From positions 310,001 through 374,000 of the forward strand of contig JACKQL020000043.1 of assembly GCA_018296165.2 (NCBI GenBank): a stretch of DNA of 64,000 bases, given 5' to 3'. The stretch is from Termitomyces sp. T153 (taxonomy: Eukaryota > Basidiomycota > Agaricomycetes > Agaricales > Lyophyllaceae). Both the position numbers and the translations under genes were made by a program. The notes beneath the pieces were generated by a model. The model was not told the origin of the DNA, did not search any database, and saw only the letters and a list, made by a program, of their open reading frames with translations. Shown piece by piece: positions 1-11,150 of this stretch. The first letter of the stretch is position 1. Each line of letters starts with the position of its first letter.

Positions 1-690
1 CTGATTCCACTCTTGTGGCATACATGGGTTGTATGCCCATTCAAGGGTAGGCTTTAAGATTGGTCTAGCCCAAATCTTCCATTCCCTTGCCTTCAAAGAG
101 TCAGCTCAATCCTTCCAGCATACTCTCCTCCCCTTTTGAAGAGGACTTCTTTGATACTCTTCCTCCAAGATCAGCAGCAATGGATGGTCCTTGGGCAAGC
201 TTTTGGTTACCCAAATCTCCTCCTCATCTGCTACCTCCTCTATGGTGGGCTGCTTAAGTTCACCAGGGAGTCATGGCTGCTTGTCACACCACTTTTCCAC
301 AGTATAGAAGCATTGTGCATGGCCATCAGCATCCTCCAGCCCCAACTTGTGAGCTGGGGTTGCCTTTCCATCAATGACCATCTGGTCATTCTCAAAATCA
401 AGGAGGACCTTCTAGGTCCTCATGAATAGTGTCCCTACAATCATGTTGTAGCAATCAAAGTTTGCAATGTCCACATAGACATTGCAAATCTTGCCTAGGA
501 CCTTCATGGTAATCCTAGCACCATAGTTTACTATGGAACAACTTCCAATCATTCCCAGCTACAGGATGATGGGGGTGGCAAGTGGTGCCACCTGTATCCC
601 AGCCACATGGGCAAATGACAGTGTGATTCTGGAAGTAGTACTGCCCAAATCCCACAGCATTTATGCTTGGTGGCCATTGACTTCCACCTA
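1..690 (-). pseudogene. Retroviral-type aspartic protease region (gypsy-1)
   Basis: In the frames following gag, the minus strand gives MLWDLGSTTSRITLSFA, where DLGST sits at the place of the catalytic D-S/T-G triad, and then ILQLGMIGSCSIVNYGA and VDIANFDCYNMIVGTLFMR, the usual order of a Gypsy protease (active-site strand, substrate flap region, second strand with a G-LLxR-type end). The third residue of the triad is kept but the frame has a stop near 428. The region runs off the left edge before reverse transcriptase. Confidence 0.6.
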
Positions 691-1659
691 AATAATGAAA
701 CACTCTTTGTCTTGTGCTGGCAGTACTGGGCAGTTCATGGTGTCTTTAGATGCTGCAAGCTGCACCTTTGACATGTGAACCTCACTGCTGGGTTCCCTCT
801 CCCTATGCTTGCCAGCAGGAACCTCTGTGAGGGCAAACAGTCCCTTATTATCATTACTACAAGTATAGTACTCATTGTTGTACATTTCCAACTCAATGTA
901 CTCCTCACCATGCTCTTGAGTTCCATTGAACTCAAATGCATCCTCAATATCAACCTCAGCAGACTCTTCTTCCTGCTCATTGTTGGCCTCTCCCACATCT
1001 GATAGAGCAGCTGTATGAGCTGCTTTCATGAATACTCTGGGAGCTGGCTTGGCTGGCTCTTTGCATTTATGTGCAAAAAATGCCTGGCCTTCCTGCACTT
1101 GTAACAGCTAGTGGACTGTCTAGCATCTTTGCCTGGCTGGCCAGATGCTATGGCCACCATATTTTTCTCTGCAATAGATGTTTTCCTGCTGTCTGTACTG
1201 CAGCCACAGGTCAGGACAGCCCCAGTCCCATATCAACTCTCAGTTGCATAGGTCTCAAGGCCATACATATAGCAGGCCTCTTAACTGACCTAAACAGCTG
1301 TGACCAACTATGCTGTCCAGTCACCTCTGTCCACTTAGCCATTGCAGTCCCAATTGCTGGAGACTGTGCTGCTGCCAGCAACAGCTGCCATCCTGACTGA
1401 CTTTTCATGCTGCACTCTAAGTAGTGTGCAGCAGTTTTAATGCTATTCTCATAGGCCTTGGCCTCTGAGACAAACTCCTCAACTGTATTCACTTTAGGAG
1501 CCAGTCCACCATCATGTATTAACACTACAAGCATGTCAGAGGGTATCCCCTCCAAAAATCACTCACAGATGGTGAATTTGTTGGGGAACACAGCCATGGT
1601 TTGAGCATGGTCAAGCAAGGCATTATAAAAGCCTTGCACTCCCTCTTTGACTGCATACA
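691..1659 (-). pseudogene. Gag, C-terminal part (gypsy-1)
   Basis: Continues the gag after the inserted LTR: the frame reads YAVKEGVQGFYNALLDHAQ, then one stop, then FLEGIPSDMLVVLIHDGG (1555 onward), a block I recognise from many fungal Gypsy gag proteins, followed by a helical stretch and an acidic tail at 1098-691. A full CCHC knuckle is not readable. The interruptions are single stops and small shifts, consistent with neutral decay. Confidence 0.7.
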
Positions 1660-1663
1660 CTGC

Positions 1664-2734
1664 TATAGTACTGGGTTAGAGTAATACTGATAGTTCTGGG
1701 GCTTTCTTGAAGACTTAGGCAGTCTACTCCCATTCCACACTGATGTCTTGATAAATGCTTGAAGTTGAAGGGGTTTACTTCCAAGATATTTCTATTTTGA
1801 ATGCAGAGGGGTCTCAACAAACTCCAGCCTAAGTGATTCACTCCCTGGGAACCACCAAGCCTTTGCCTATTAATTGCCTGTCTATTTGCTACTCTACTTG
1901 GGCTATTTATACCTCTTTCTACAGTGCACAGACTACCCCCTACATGTGACTTTTGGTTCCATACTTTCCAGCCCCTTATTCATAACTGTTATTCTAATTC
2001 CCCCTTTTGGCATGCCTGTTTCAGTGCCACAGGCCAGTTCCTGGTTCCATCATTCCTCCTTTGCATTCTTAGCTTCCATTTGCCCCATTTATCTCTCCCT
2101 CCTTTGTATTTCTTCCATTCATATTCTTCTCCATTCAGCTTCTTCCCTTCTTCTTCTTTTATTTATTTCATATTCTTCCCCATTCAGGTTCTTTCCCATT
2201 CAGGTTCTTCCATTCATCTGTCCCCTCCCATTCATTCCATTCATCTTCCTTTATTCATTTCATATTTTTCCCCTTTCAGGTTCTTTCCCATTCAGGTTCT
2301 TCCATTCATCTTCCTTTATTCATTTCATATTTTTCCCCTTTCAGGTTCTTTCCCATTCAGGTTCTTCCATTCATCTTCCTTTCCCTTCCCTTCATTCCAT
2401 TCTTTCTCATTCATTCCCCCTTTACCTCCTTTCAGTCAATGTTCCAATCTGGTTATTCTTAGATCAGATCTAGATCTTGCCAGAATTGATGCCACTCAGG
2501 TGCTTTTGCCAGTCCCATGCTTCCCCTCCCATTACAGTGATTGGACTATTATTGAGTGTATAGTCTAGTATAGTCCTTGTCCTATCCTGTTCTGTATTTC
2601 TTCTGGTGTATTTTAAAGGGATAATGTTGCTGGGACTTGTTTTACCAGGAGGCCTACAGTTTTCAGCCTTAGTAAATGTTTGTTTTGACTTCTGGTGTTT
2701 ATTATGTTCCCAATAATGTGACAACATCATATCA
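1664..2734 (-). mobile_element. Solo LTR, family F, inserted in gag
   Basis: A 1,071-bp block splits the gag of gypsy-1. It is flanked by CTGC at 1660-1663 and 2735-2738, a 4-bp target duplication. Read on the minus strand it starts TGATATGATG and ends TACTATA; the second copy at 63571 ends TACTACA, so the original termini were probably TG...CA as in other LTRs. Positions 1664-2093 match 63571-64000 nearly base for base. No coding is seen inside; 1840-1925 holds a TATTTATA box. Confidence 0.8.
2150..2410. repeat. Pyrimidine-rich tandem repeat, about 65-bp unit
   Basis: Units built on TTCCATTCATCTTCC, CATTTCATA and CCCATTCAGG recur with a period of 65 bp (the TCATCTTCCT core is at 2241, 2306 and 2371), with a partial older unit before them. 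The array lies inside the family F LTR. Long open frames on the plus strand here are a by-product of the repeat. Confidence 0.85.
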
Positions 2735-2738
2735 CTGC

Positions 2739-4720
2739 ATTGCAGAATGCATTGCATGCATCCTGCATTGTTGAGGACTGTATGAATTGATTGTACAGAC
2801 TGAGGATCACATCTTTGAACTTCTAGTAGGACTGAGCCCTATTGACATGTATTACATGTTGTAGATACCATTTCAGCATGCTCACAGCTAGAAAGTCTAT
2901 AAGAATCATGACTTTCTTGCAATTGCACCCATCTCCACCATACTGAGCTATAGTGTAGAATATGCAGATGCTCATTAACCAGTCTTCAAGTTCACTGAAC
3001 TTAGCAGACCCTGCATAGGGAGTGATCATTTTTGATGGATCACTCTGCCCCAGCTTGAGTCCTTCTAGTATTGCCAGTTGTACTGCAAGCAACTGCTCCA
3101 TCCTCAGCCAATCATGCATTGTCTGGTAGTGATATTTGTGGGCTTCCTCCACTCCTGGAGTAGCAAAACATCCACAATGTTGCAGCAGCATTGAAAACTG
3201 CTGTGGCTGTCTCTCTGGGAGTACTGTAGTCCTCCTCCTTACAGCTCTACATCCCACACCATCATCCTTGCCAGTGGGACTAATATTCAGTCCTTCTGGA
3301 TTGGGTAGTCCTCCTCCTAGAGATGGCAGTAGTCTGCAATCAAGAAAAGGTGGTCCTCTTCCTAGATCTCCACCTCCTCCTCCTAGACCCTGGGGTCCAT
3401 GGTGTGGTGTGGAGGGAATAGAGGACACAGGATTACTATCTGGTGATCCCCATCCAGGTTCTCCTCCACCCACAATCCCAGACCAGCTCAAAGGAGCATT
3501 TGCTCCTTGACTCACCTGTCTCTGAGAATCTGTGGGGCTCCTCCATCTTAATTGGCCTAGTTTGTTCTGGTGGAATGTACCTCTCTTGCCATGCATCATA
3601 GGTGGCATTTCCCTGGAACACCACCCCTTGATCATCCATATAGGACTGTCCAAAGTCCTCCATGTCCTCATTTTAAAATTGCTATAAGGTGATTCAATCT
3701 TCCTATGTCAGCACCCTCTATGTAGACCCACCAGGTCTATGCTGCACTACTGGTTGTTCTACTGTAATCACTGACCCTGCATCAGTAGATGCAAGTCTGG
3801 TGCTATGATTGTACCTAATGTCACTCATTGTTGACATTCCACTGCAGCCTGTCTAGCTGTGTAGTCACATGGTGTTTCACCAGGCTGTTGCAGTGCTTGC
3901 AACAGAATCAATGCTTTATTGACTGGGGATAATTAGGAGATATGAGCCCCACCAAGATATGGTGATGGCATTGCAGACAATGCCTGTGATCCCCATAGCT
4001 TTTTATACTAGAGGTAATCTGTTACCTCCTGTGCTAGGAAGAGCATGTAAATATCCATGTACTTCACTGGATCTGTTGGGATCTCATCATCTCCTAATGA
4101 CCTCTGAGTTGCAATATGTTTAACTACTCTAGCAGCTAAGCATTGCTAGGTTGAGGACTTGGGAACCTCAACATGGTTTTGCCAGAACACCATCACCCTT
4201 CTACCAAGGATGTTGTCTGTGTGAGCCTCACCATCCATATCAGAGGTGTCTCCAACATCCTCTGGTATTGTTTCAATGAACACTGCTGGGACTGCCAATT
4301 GCATGCCCAGCACAGGGCCAGTCATGACTATACAGGGCCTGTGGCCCTATAAGAGAAGTCCTCTTCACTCTTCATTTGGTGTACCCACCATTGACAAGTC
4401 AAGCTGAAGTTCTTCCAACCTCAGCACTGTGAGCACATACAAAGGGGTTTTCTCTTTTTCTGCAGACACCACTGCACCTCCTGGCTCTGCTGTCAGGTAT
4501 AGTCAAGTAGATGACCCTTGAGAGCCCTTCACCATGACACCCACCAAACCACTCACATGTAGTCATACTAGAGTAGCTGCTGGCAGCTCTCCTGGCATTA
4601 CAGCACTCTCCCTGCCCCTGTCATGGTGTGATGTGGCAAAATCCAACATCTCATATGGAGCACTCTTCAATGCTCCATTGAACTCTGTATCAGACCTAGG
4701 CCTGAGCATCTGACTTTACA
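2739..4720 (-). pseudogene. Gag, N-terminal and central part (gypsy-1)
   Basis: The best-preserved stretch is 3671-2823 (282 codons). It has a proline/glycine-rich segment with several GGG runs, then a typical Gypsy gag core with motif ELEDWL and, further on, LKWYLQHVIHVNR, which matches the retrotransposon-gag capsid fold of fungal Gypsy elements. From 4720 to 3671 the same strand keeps coding character (for example VLRLEELQLDLSMVG) but has several stops, so the gag or a 5' extension of it probably began near 4720. Coding breaks at 2738, where the solo LTR sits, and resumes at 1659. No initiator can be fixed. Confidence 0.7.
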
Positions 4721-5159
4721 TGGTCACTACAGAGTCTGATTAAAAAGTGGAACTCCATTGTAAATGGCCTCAATCTCCAGACTCCCAGCACATGACCACC
4801 TACTAATAGAACCAAAGGATAGACCTTGGTCAAAAGTACCTGTGGTCCAAAGATGGGAGGCCTACAATGAGTGGTAGGCCCAGAATACAGGAAACAATCC
4901 AGGAGTTTGGTAAGAGGCCATGTGGAAGGGGCAACACTTGTTAGAATTATAGACAGAGAACCAGTGCAGCCTGAGGGCTAGAACTGGGACCAGCAGATAG
5001 GAAAAGCAAAGAAGAATAAATGGAAACCATAAGGAGGAAGAACAGGACAAATAGGGAATGGAACATCCACTGACAACTATGTACTGCCAGGGCAGTCAGC
5101 ACTCCCAGGTGGGGTGGTGTCAGCAGAGCCTAGCTGGTGCCAGGAGGCTTGGCTTGGAC
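4721..5159. other. Non-coding TE-derived DNA between two Gypsy remnants
   Basis: No coding is supported. The position upstream of the gypsy-1 gag fits its 5' leader or LTR, but I found no second copy in the window to define LTR ends. CpG is absent, as in the neighbours. Confidence 0.4.
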
Positions 5160-5160
5160 T

Positions 5161-6586
5161 CTAGAGTTGGTGTTTGTACATCTGGAAGGAAAAACTAGGT
5201 TCTTCTGTCTTAGAATGATTGACATTGGGAAGGGCAATTTCATTTTTTAATGGCAGACATGAGAACCTGTTAGTACCTAGTAATAGAGGCATACACTTCA
5301 TCCATTGCTTGACTAAAACTCCTCTAAGCCTGGGGGGGGGTGTGCAAGTGCCAATCTCCTCTGTGGCCAACTCTGGGGCCAGCTCATCTGGTGACAGAGC
5401 TCCAGCAGTGTCCTTTGCAGCCAATAGTTGCAATAGAAGCTCCTGCTCTGTGATAAAGAGGTAGCACACCTCCAGACCCAGTGGGCAGTGTCATGTAAAG
5501 TGCCTCAGTTTTTTGCATCTCCAGCACAGTAGTAGCATGGGGCAATGCTGTCAGGCTGCATCTATGTCTATGAGAATGCCCAGTGGCAAGGGGCATGGTG
5601 TGGGAGCAGCTAGAGCAGAGGTGGGTGCTGGAAGGACAAGAGTGGGGTCTTGGAGACTGGCAACTGGAGCAGGGTGCTGAGTTGGATGCATACAGCAGAG
5701 CTCCCATCAAATCTCCATGAGTTGCATTGGGTGCATGTGGCAGAGCTTCCATTAGATCTCCATAAGCTGCCACTGATCCTGGGCCACCTGGTACTAGGAG
5801 GTGATCCTTTCATCATCTGAGTGGCCCTTTGCCAGGTTGTCAATGCACTCTATCAGCATTGGGTGCAGGTCATTCCAGAATGCAAGGCACAGTTGAAGAC
5901 CATTGAGGTAGGCAGCTTGCTTGACTAGTGCCCAGAAAGAGTCAGTGTGTTTGTCCAGTGTCCACTTCCCTTGCCCATATTGCTCCCTGTCATATAGTGC
6001 TAAAGTGGCAGTTTTGGCAGGGTCAATTTGTAAAAACTCCACCTGGAAGTCTTTCTCAAATGCAGCCCAGTCTGTGAAGCTTCTGACACCTCCAAGGCAC
6101 CAGAACACTCATAGCATGTAGGTGGAGGCCTGTCCAGTCTTCATATACAACAGTACCCAAGCTATCTTCAATGCATTGGAGTCAAAAGCATCTCTGCTGA
6201 GATGGATGTAGGTGAGACAGGACTGGAGGAAATACTCTCCACCAGAGCAAGCACCATCATATACATCTGAGAGCACAGGGCATGGAATCCACAGCCAGAG
6301 GGTTATCAGAGCTACAGAAGCAACTACCAGAGCTGCTGGAGGTGGTTCTGCCACTGAAGGTGGTGCAGAGATAGAGGGCAGGCACTCTAGCAGTGCCTGG
6401 AGAGATTGGGAAATATGATTGGTGGTTTGATGAAGGGTAGAGACTTTGGTTGTGTGATAAGTGAGAAACAATTGAGTCAGCTGCACTTGGTTTTCTAGGT
6501 GTAGCAGGTATGTCCAGGCTTTGTCCTGAGGGGCCAGAGTCTCCAGAGGAGTGTCTGGATTGGCAAGCTGAGACATAGAATTCCAC
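5161..6586 (-). pseudogene. Gag and gag-protease junction (family C, copy C5)
   Basis: Starts at MSQLANPDTPLETLAPQDKA (6576), which corresponds to MSQLTNPDTPLEAPAPQNKA of the C2 copy. Further blocks in order are ALLECLPS, YDGACSGGE, TYIHLSRDAFDSNALKIAW, SFTDWAAFEKDFQVEF, DREQYGQGKWTLDK and LLLQLLAAKDTAGA, all shared with C2. Frame changes occur near 6108, 5790 and 5470. This is a capsid-type gag of a chromodomain Gypsy, now broken. Confidence 0.75.
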
Positions 6587-6683
6587 AGGTGCTTAAGTCT
6601 GGTGGGGAAGCAATAGATAGGGGCTCAGACGTTCCTTGCAAGCTATGAGGGGCTTCCAGACCAGAGTTAAAGACTTGTTCTGC

Positions 6684-7029
6684 TGTAAGGGCAACCTCCA
6701 GGAGTGGCAGCTCAATCACACAGCTAGCAGAGGGGAACCCAAAGTATATTAGTAAGGTAGCTGACAATACAATAGTAACTAATCACCTAGCAGAGGGGAA
6801 TTTGAAGAGAATAAGTCTAAGAATCTCTACTGCTCAGTGCAGTGCATCAGCAGGCAGTGGAGGCATGAGAATGACTGTATAAAAGGCCAGAGCTAGCCCT
6901 AACCCTAGAAAAGTGCCCAACAAGAGGCCACAGAAAGTTCTGGGGGTCTCCAGAGATCTCTGGAGGTGTGGAATAAGCTGTGGAGATCACCACAGAAGTC
7001 CAGAGGTCAGAAATGGAAGTTCCCTGGCA
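6684..7029 (-). repeat. LTR of Gypsy family C (copy C5)
   Basis: On the minus strand it runs from a degraded TGCCAGGGAAC to TTGCCCTTACA, matching the 370-bp LTRs at 47346 and 53115 but 24 bp shorter. It is the 5' LTR of the fragment to its left. Confidence 0.8.
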
Positions 7030-8185
7030 CTATCATACTACCAGTATATAGACTATACTGGTAGTTAACAATTCAACTTTTGACTACTCCACCTATGTCT
7101 TCTTTCACATGTAATCAAGAATGAGTGAGCAACATGTTCGGGTAAAATCTGTGTGATTTGGACTTCTGTATTGTGATATGCCATTGTACTATGACCACTA
7201 GTGAGACTCCTTGTTTTGCTGTGTGCCTATTGCCTGTGTGGCCTTTCCTGTGTAGCTCTCCTTTTCTTGGTACCATTGACATGGTTTTCTTGTTACTTCA
7301 TCTATTTTACTGGCATACTGACTGTCATTCGAGGTGTTGGTTTTAACTACAGTTTGGGTTACTTACTTTTACATGATATTCCTCCTGACTTGTCTATGTT
7401 GTGTTTTACCAGTTCCCTGTTATTGGCTCCTTTTGGTCTCATTAGTTTTACTTACTTACTATAAATACTGTCATGTTTTCTATATAATCATTAAAGAGTT
7501 ATACCTTGTTATTAGCCCCAGACTTCAGATCTAAGTCTTGCAACCTTAAAACTTCTTCTTTTGCCCTAGCACTCTCTCTCTATTATGTTAGCATCCTTGG
7601 TGTTTTGCTAGTACCACCTTAGGGTACAAGTTTGCCAAGTCTACATTTAGGACTAGTACCTATGGCCAGTTTTGTTTTCTCATTGTTCCATTTTTGCTAA
7701 TGCCTTTGCTACCACTAGTGCCCCTCTGGTCTAGCCTCATCTAGCAACCTCTGCTTGGCAACCTTGATCCACTCTAGTTGGGTTTACCCACAGAGTTCCC
7801 TTTTTTTGCTACCACTTTCTACCAACCTTACACTAGCAACCTAGTGTCACTTGTATCTAGCAGGCTTTTTGGGACTTAGTGATGTGGTCATTGTACAACT
7901 TAACACAAAGTTCAGGGCTTACTATCCCTTGTATACATAGTAGATTATAAAATAATAGATTTTAAAGTGTTTTTAATAGATTGGGTTCAAGATTATAATG
8001 GCCAAAGGATGAAAACTCATATGTAGAATACTAATAATTCTGAAGTAATGAATGAGGCCTAAGGAATCCACATGCTGGGGACCCAGAGCCTATCATGCCA
8101 AAACTTGAGTTTTCAATCCTTGTTCCCTATTCTATTTATACTCCTCCTTCCATGCACAGACCACTGTCATCATCTGTGATGCTGG
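7030..8185. other. TE-derived non-coding DNA, target of element A
   Basis: No supported gene; the short plus-strand frames at 7158-7534 are hydrophobic and T-rich without recognisable motifs. CpG is almost absent. The block continues at 19429, on the other side of element A, with the CTGG duplication (8182-8185 and 19429-19432) marking the insertion. Confidence 0.5.
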
Positions 8186-9284
8186 TGATGAGCCCCAGTT
8201 ATCGCTGAGCACCATTTTTGGCATTCTTTTGGCATTGTGGACTTAGCAGCAGCTGACTACTTTGTATTTGACACAAGTCACAACACTCAGCACATGGGAC
8301 CGAGCCTGAGGGTTGGACCAAAGCATGAGACCCTAGCGACCACGAGACTTATCAAGCATGAGAAATATCATGTGGAGTCTGGAGCTTGGGCCTAGATCAT
8401 CAAGGCCTAGACCTCCTAGCAACGATTATTAGCGACCCTAGCAATTCTGGCGACAAAACAGCATTCTCCTACCATATATGGACAAATTATCAGACATGTA
8501 CCTTTTTACTATCATTTTGTTTGCCAAGCTTACCAACATACTTGAATGGCGTCTATGCTTCAGGTGTTGACATTGGACTCATTTCTTGTTTTGGTTTTCG
8601 TTAGCAATTAAGCATTGCCAAGACTTCGCCTAGGATTTTTCACTTAGTTACAGACTGATGCCTTGTATGCACCATAAGCACAGTGACAGACGCCATTGCT
8701 AGTAGTACTTATTTGTTTACTTTCACATACTATACTTCAAAATGTATAAATACTGACTGTACATAGACACTACACATATATACGGAGGAGAGAACAGAGA
8801 ACCCCCTTCAAAGTCGACTAGCTGCTCTCTCTCTCTCTCTCTCTCTAAGCCTACCCGCTTGATATTACACTTTGCCTTTCTTTCCCTTACCCTGTCTTTG
8901 ACTCCGGCTTAGTGACGAGCCTCCTTGACTTCAACTTCGACTTAGTTTGGTACCAACTGCGGGTACCTATTCATGTTAATTCGACTTAGCGATGCTAGCA
9001 ACTTTGGCTAGTAACTAGATCACGTTTGTCCCCTGGTTCCCCTCCTTCCTTTACCATTGGTTCTTTCCCTACTCTTCTCACCACTGTTACGACGACCTCC
9101 GCTGGCAATAGTGCCTTCTTTCTACTTCACCCCCACGTCACAACTTTTGCTCTAGTTCTCTGGGACAGTTACTGACTCGCCCTCAACTATTAAATTCCTA
9201 CTGCCAGCTACCCTATCTAGTGGCTAGTGTCAGGTCCTCTCTTTAGGTTTCCTGCACAGCACTAGGTGGCATAGGAGCACATCA
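8186..9284 (+). repeat. 5' LTR of element A
   Basis: 1,099 bp, TG...CA termini. Differs from the 3' LTR by about 14 substitutions and a 2-bp change in the CT run near 8825; 13 substitutions lie at CpG sites by my alignment. Confidence 0.95.
8743..8752 (+). promoter_or_regulatory. TATA-like box of the 5' LTR
   Basis: TGTATAAATA lies in the second half of the LTR, upstream of a CT-rich run at 8822-8847, as expected for a retrotransposon promoter. The same box occurs at 18889 in the 3' LTR. Confidence 0.5.
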
Positions 9285-9306
9285 TTTTGGAGCCCACCAC
9301 GAGGGG
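9285..9306 (+). promoter_or_regulatory. Probable primer-binding region of element A
   Basis: The first internal bases after the 5' LTR, TTTTGGAGCCCACCACGAGG, contain the TGG expected of a tRNA primer site a few bases inside the LTR. Element B has a related string after its 5' LTR (GAAGCCTACCATGAGGGG, about 21716-21733), which supports a conserved function. I cannot name the primer tRNA. Confidence 0.4.
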
Positions 9307-11150
9307 TACTTTGAAGTTAACCATTCCACCAGAAACAAGAGCTCAAGCAAAACGTCGCTTGGAAAACCTTATTGAATCACCCCAGTCTTTCCTTTCAACC
9401 CCTCAGCATTCTTCGCCAGCAGTTCGTCCTTGACCTCTTGCCAACAAACTTGAAACCGCTAGAAACCTTCGTGACGTTAGTGAAATCCTTGCCGACTTTC
9501 TGGGCGCCTTTATCAAAAGTTTCCTCAACGCACCACTTTCACCTTTAACTCCTACCGATTCTCTATTCTTCCCAGAAGCTCAATTGCCAACTAACCCCCT
9601 TCCTTCGCTAAATCCGACAATTGCTATTATGAACAATGACCCCATTGCTCGGCGTGCTAGAATGCCGCTGTGCAACGACACAACTGCACCTAAATGGGAT
9701 GAGAGTTGCCCTAGGAAACTCCCCCAATACTTCAAGGAACTGGAATATCTCTTTGCTGACTGTGGAATTGCTGATGACATGCAGAGGAAGGAATATGCGG
9801 CTCAATACGTCTCTTATGACATGGCAGAGACCTGGCTTGGCTTACCTGAATTTGGCAACAATGTTACTATTGGCAACAACGCTCCTCGTCCATATACGTA
9901 CCAGGAATGAAAAGTGGCAGTGCTTAAGTTGTACCCTGGCGCAGATGCTAGCGCTCGTTATAATCTTGGCGACCTGGAACAACTTGTCAACCAGACTTTC
10001 AACAGCGGCTTAGCGACTTTGGGAAGATTCTCCAACTACTACAGAGATTTCCAACATATCGCTAGATGGTCGCTTGCTAATGGCAAACTCTATCGAAACA
10101 AGGAACGTCGCTTGTTCCAACAAGGTATCCCTACGTCACTATGGTCTAAAATCGTTTGCCGTCTCGAAATCACTCTTCCTGACCACCATCCTGAGGACCC
10201 TTATGAAGTTGATCAAGTTTTCAAAGGTGCAAAGTGGGTTTTAAAGGGAACAGACACCTCTATGACCAAGACCAGCAATGGCACCAGCGGTATTCATTTG
10301 TCATCGCCAATTGCTAACCCGCCAACTGCCCCTTTGCCTGCGCCTAAGCAAGAAACTTTGGAATTAGCAACTACTACAGCGATTGTCAGTGCCCTGGAAT
10401 GATTGGAAGCTCTGTTGATCAACAGTAACGCCCAACCTCGCCAACAGTTCGCTAACAGCACTTGCCACTTTTGTGGTGAAACTGGTCACACTATAGTCCG
10501 GGGCACTTGTATAAAGCTGGAGCAAATGATCCTACAGGGTAAGATTTGTTGTAATGCTGAAGGCAAGATCGTTTTACCATCTGGTGCTATGATTCCCAAT
10601 TATTTCAGCAAGCAACTATACATGGAATGCATCGAGGAATGGCACCAGCTTAACCCAGGACAAGTCGTCACAGGCAGACTCTCTTCTAATGCTAACCCAG
10701 ATCCAGAGCAGGCGGCTATGCAGCAGTCACTAATCCATGAGGTAATGCAACAGGATGTCGCTATGAGCCGAGCACTAAGCAAGGAAGAACAGATAGAGGC
10801 TTTGGAGCGTGAACTCTTTGCACTCAGGCGAAATGGTGAAAAATTTGATGGTGTACAAGTTCCCCGTGCGGCTTACTGACCAGCAAACAATGCCCCAAAG
10901 GTAACACCCATGACTAGTGACACTCCGGCGACTTCATCCCCTCCTGATTCAACACCAGCTCCTGTCGCTAAGCCTGCAGACAAAGGTAAAGCACCCGAAT
11001 GTACTGTCGCTAAAGAACAACTGCCTGTCGCTAAGGAACCCATCGCTCAGCCTCCCATCCATCCATTTTCTGGCATCCCTAGTCGCTACGCCCCCCCCGC
11101 TAACAGGAATTTTGCTGCTCCTGATAGAACTAACGACGGCATATATTGAA
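9306..11150 (+). pseudogene. Gag polyprotein of element A
   Basis: Coding begins before the first good ATG: from about 9306 the frame reads IPPETRAQAKRRLENLIES, crosses a TGA near 9436, and passes through MNNDPIARRARM (9629). The core has PQYFKELEYLFADCGI and KLYPGADASARYNLGDLEQL, typical of the gag of this fungal Gypsy group. A zinc knuckle of form C-x2-C-x4-H-x6-C starts at 10463; spacing before the last Cys is longer than usual. Stops in frame: 9908 (TGG to TGA), 10400, 10877 and 11147 (CGA to TGA fits the context). Apart from these stops the reading frame is intact. Confidence 0.85.

Larger units (their letters stand above)
1..4720 (-). mobile_element. Gypsy LTR retrotransposon remnant (gypsy-1), pol beyond left edge
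   Basis: A decayed Ty3/Gypsy element reads right to left. Gag N-terminal coding lies at about 4720-2739, gag C-terminal coding at 1659-691, and an aspartic-protease region at 690-1. Reverse transcriptase and integrase would lie outside the window. The gag is split by a 1,071-bp solo LTR at 1664-2734; removing the LTR and one target copy restores a continuous gag frame. Stops and frame changes are frequent and CpG is almost absent, so the element is old and inactive. Confidence 0.85.
5160..7029 (-). mobile_element. Gypsy family C remnant (C5), 5' LTR and gag
   Basis: Homologous to the first 1.9 kb of the complete element at 47346-53484 but inverted: LTR at 7029-6684, then gag and the start of protease down to about 5160, where homology stops abruptly. 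Everything downstream (pol, 3' LTR) is missing. The coding has several stops and shifts. Confidence 0.85.

Noticed and set aside
1874..2568. Two long overlapping plus-strand frames rich in Phe, Ser and Pro
   Set aside because: They follow from the pyrimidine-rich 65-bp tandem repeat inside an LTR; no domain, and both frames are open at once.
1658..2738. 6-bp target duplication CACTGC around the inserted LTR
   Set aside because: A 4-bp CTGC duplication explains the same bases once the LTR end is taken as TGAT on the minus strand; the extra two bases match because the target also continues with TG.
3136..3510. 124-codon plus-strand frame rich in Pro, Gly and Ser
   Set aside because: Shadow of the glycine-rich gag segment on the minus strand.
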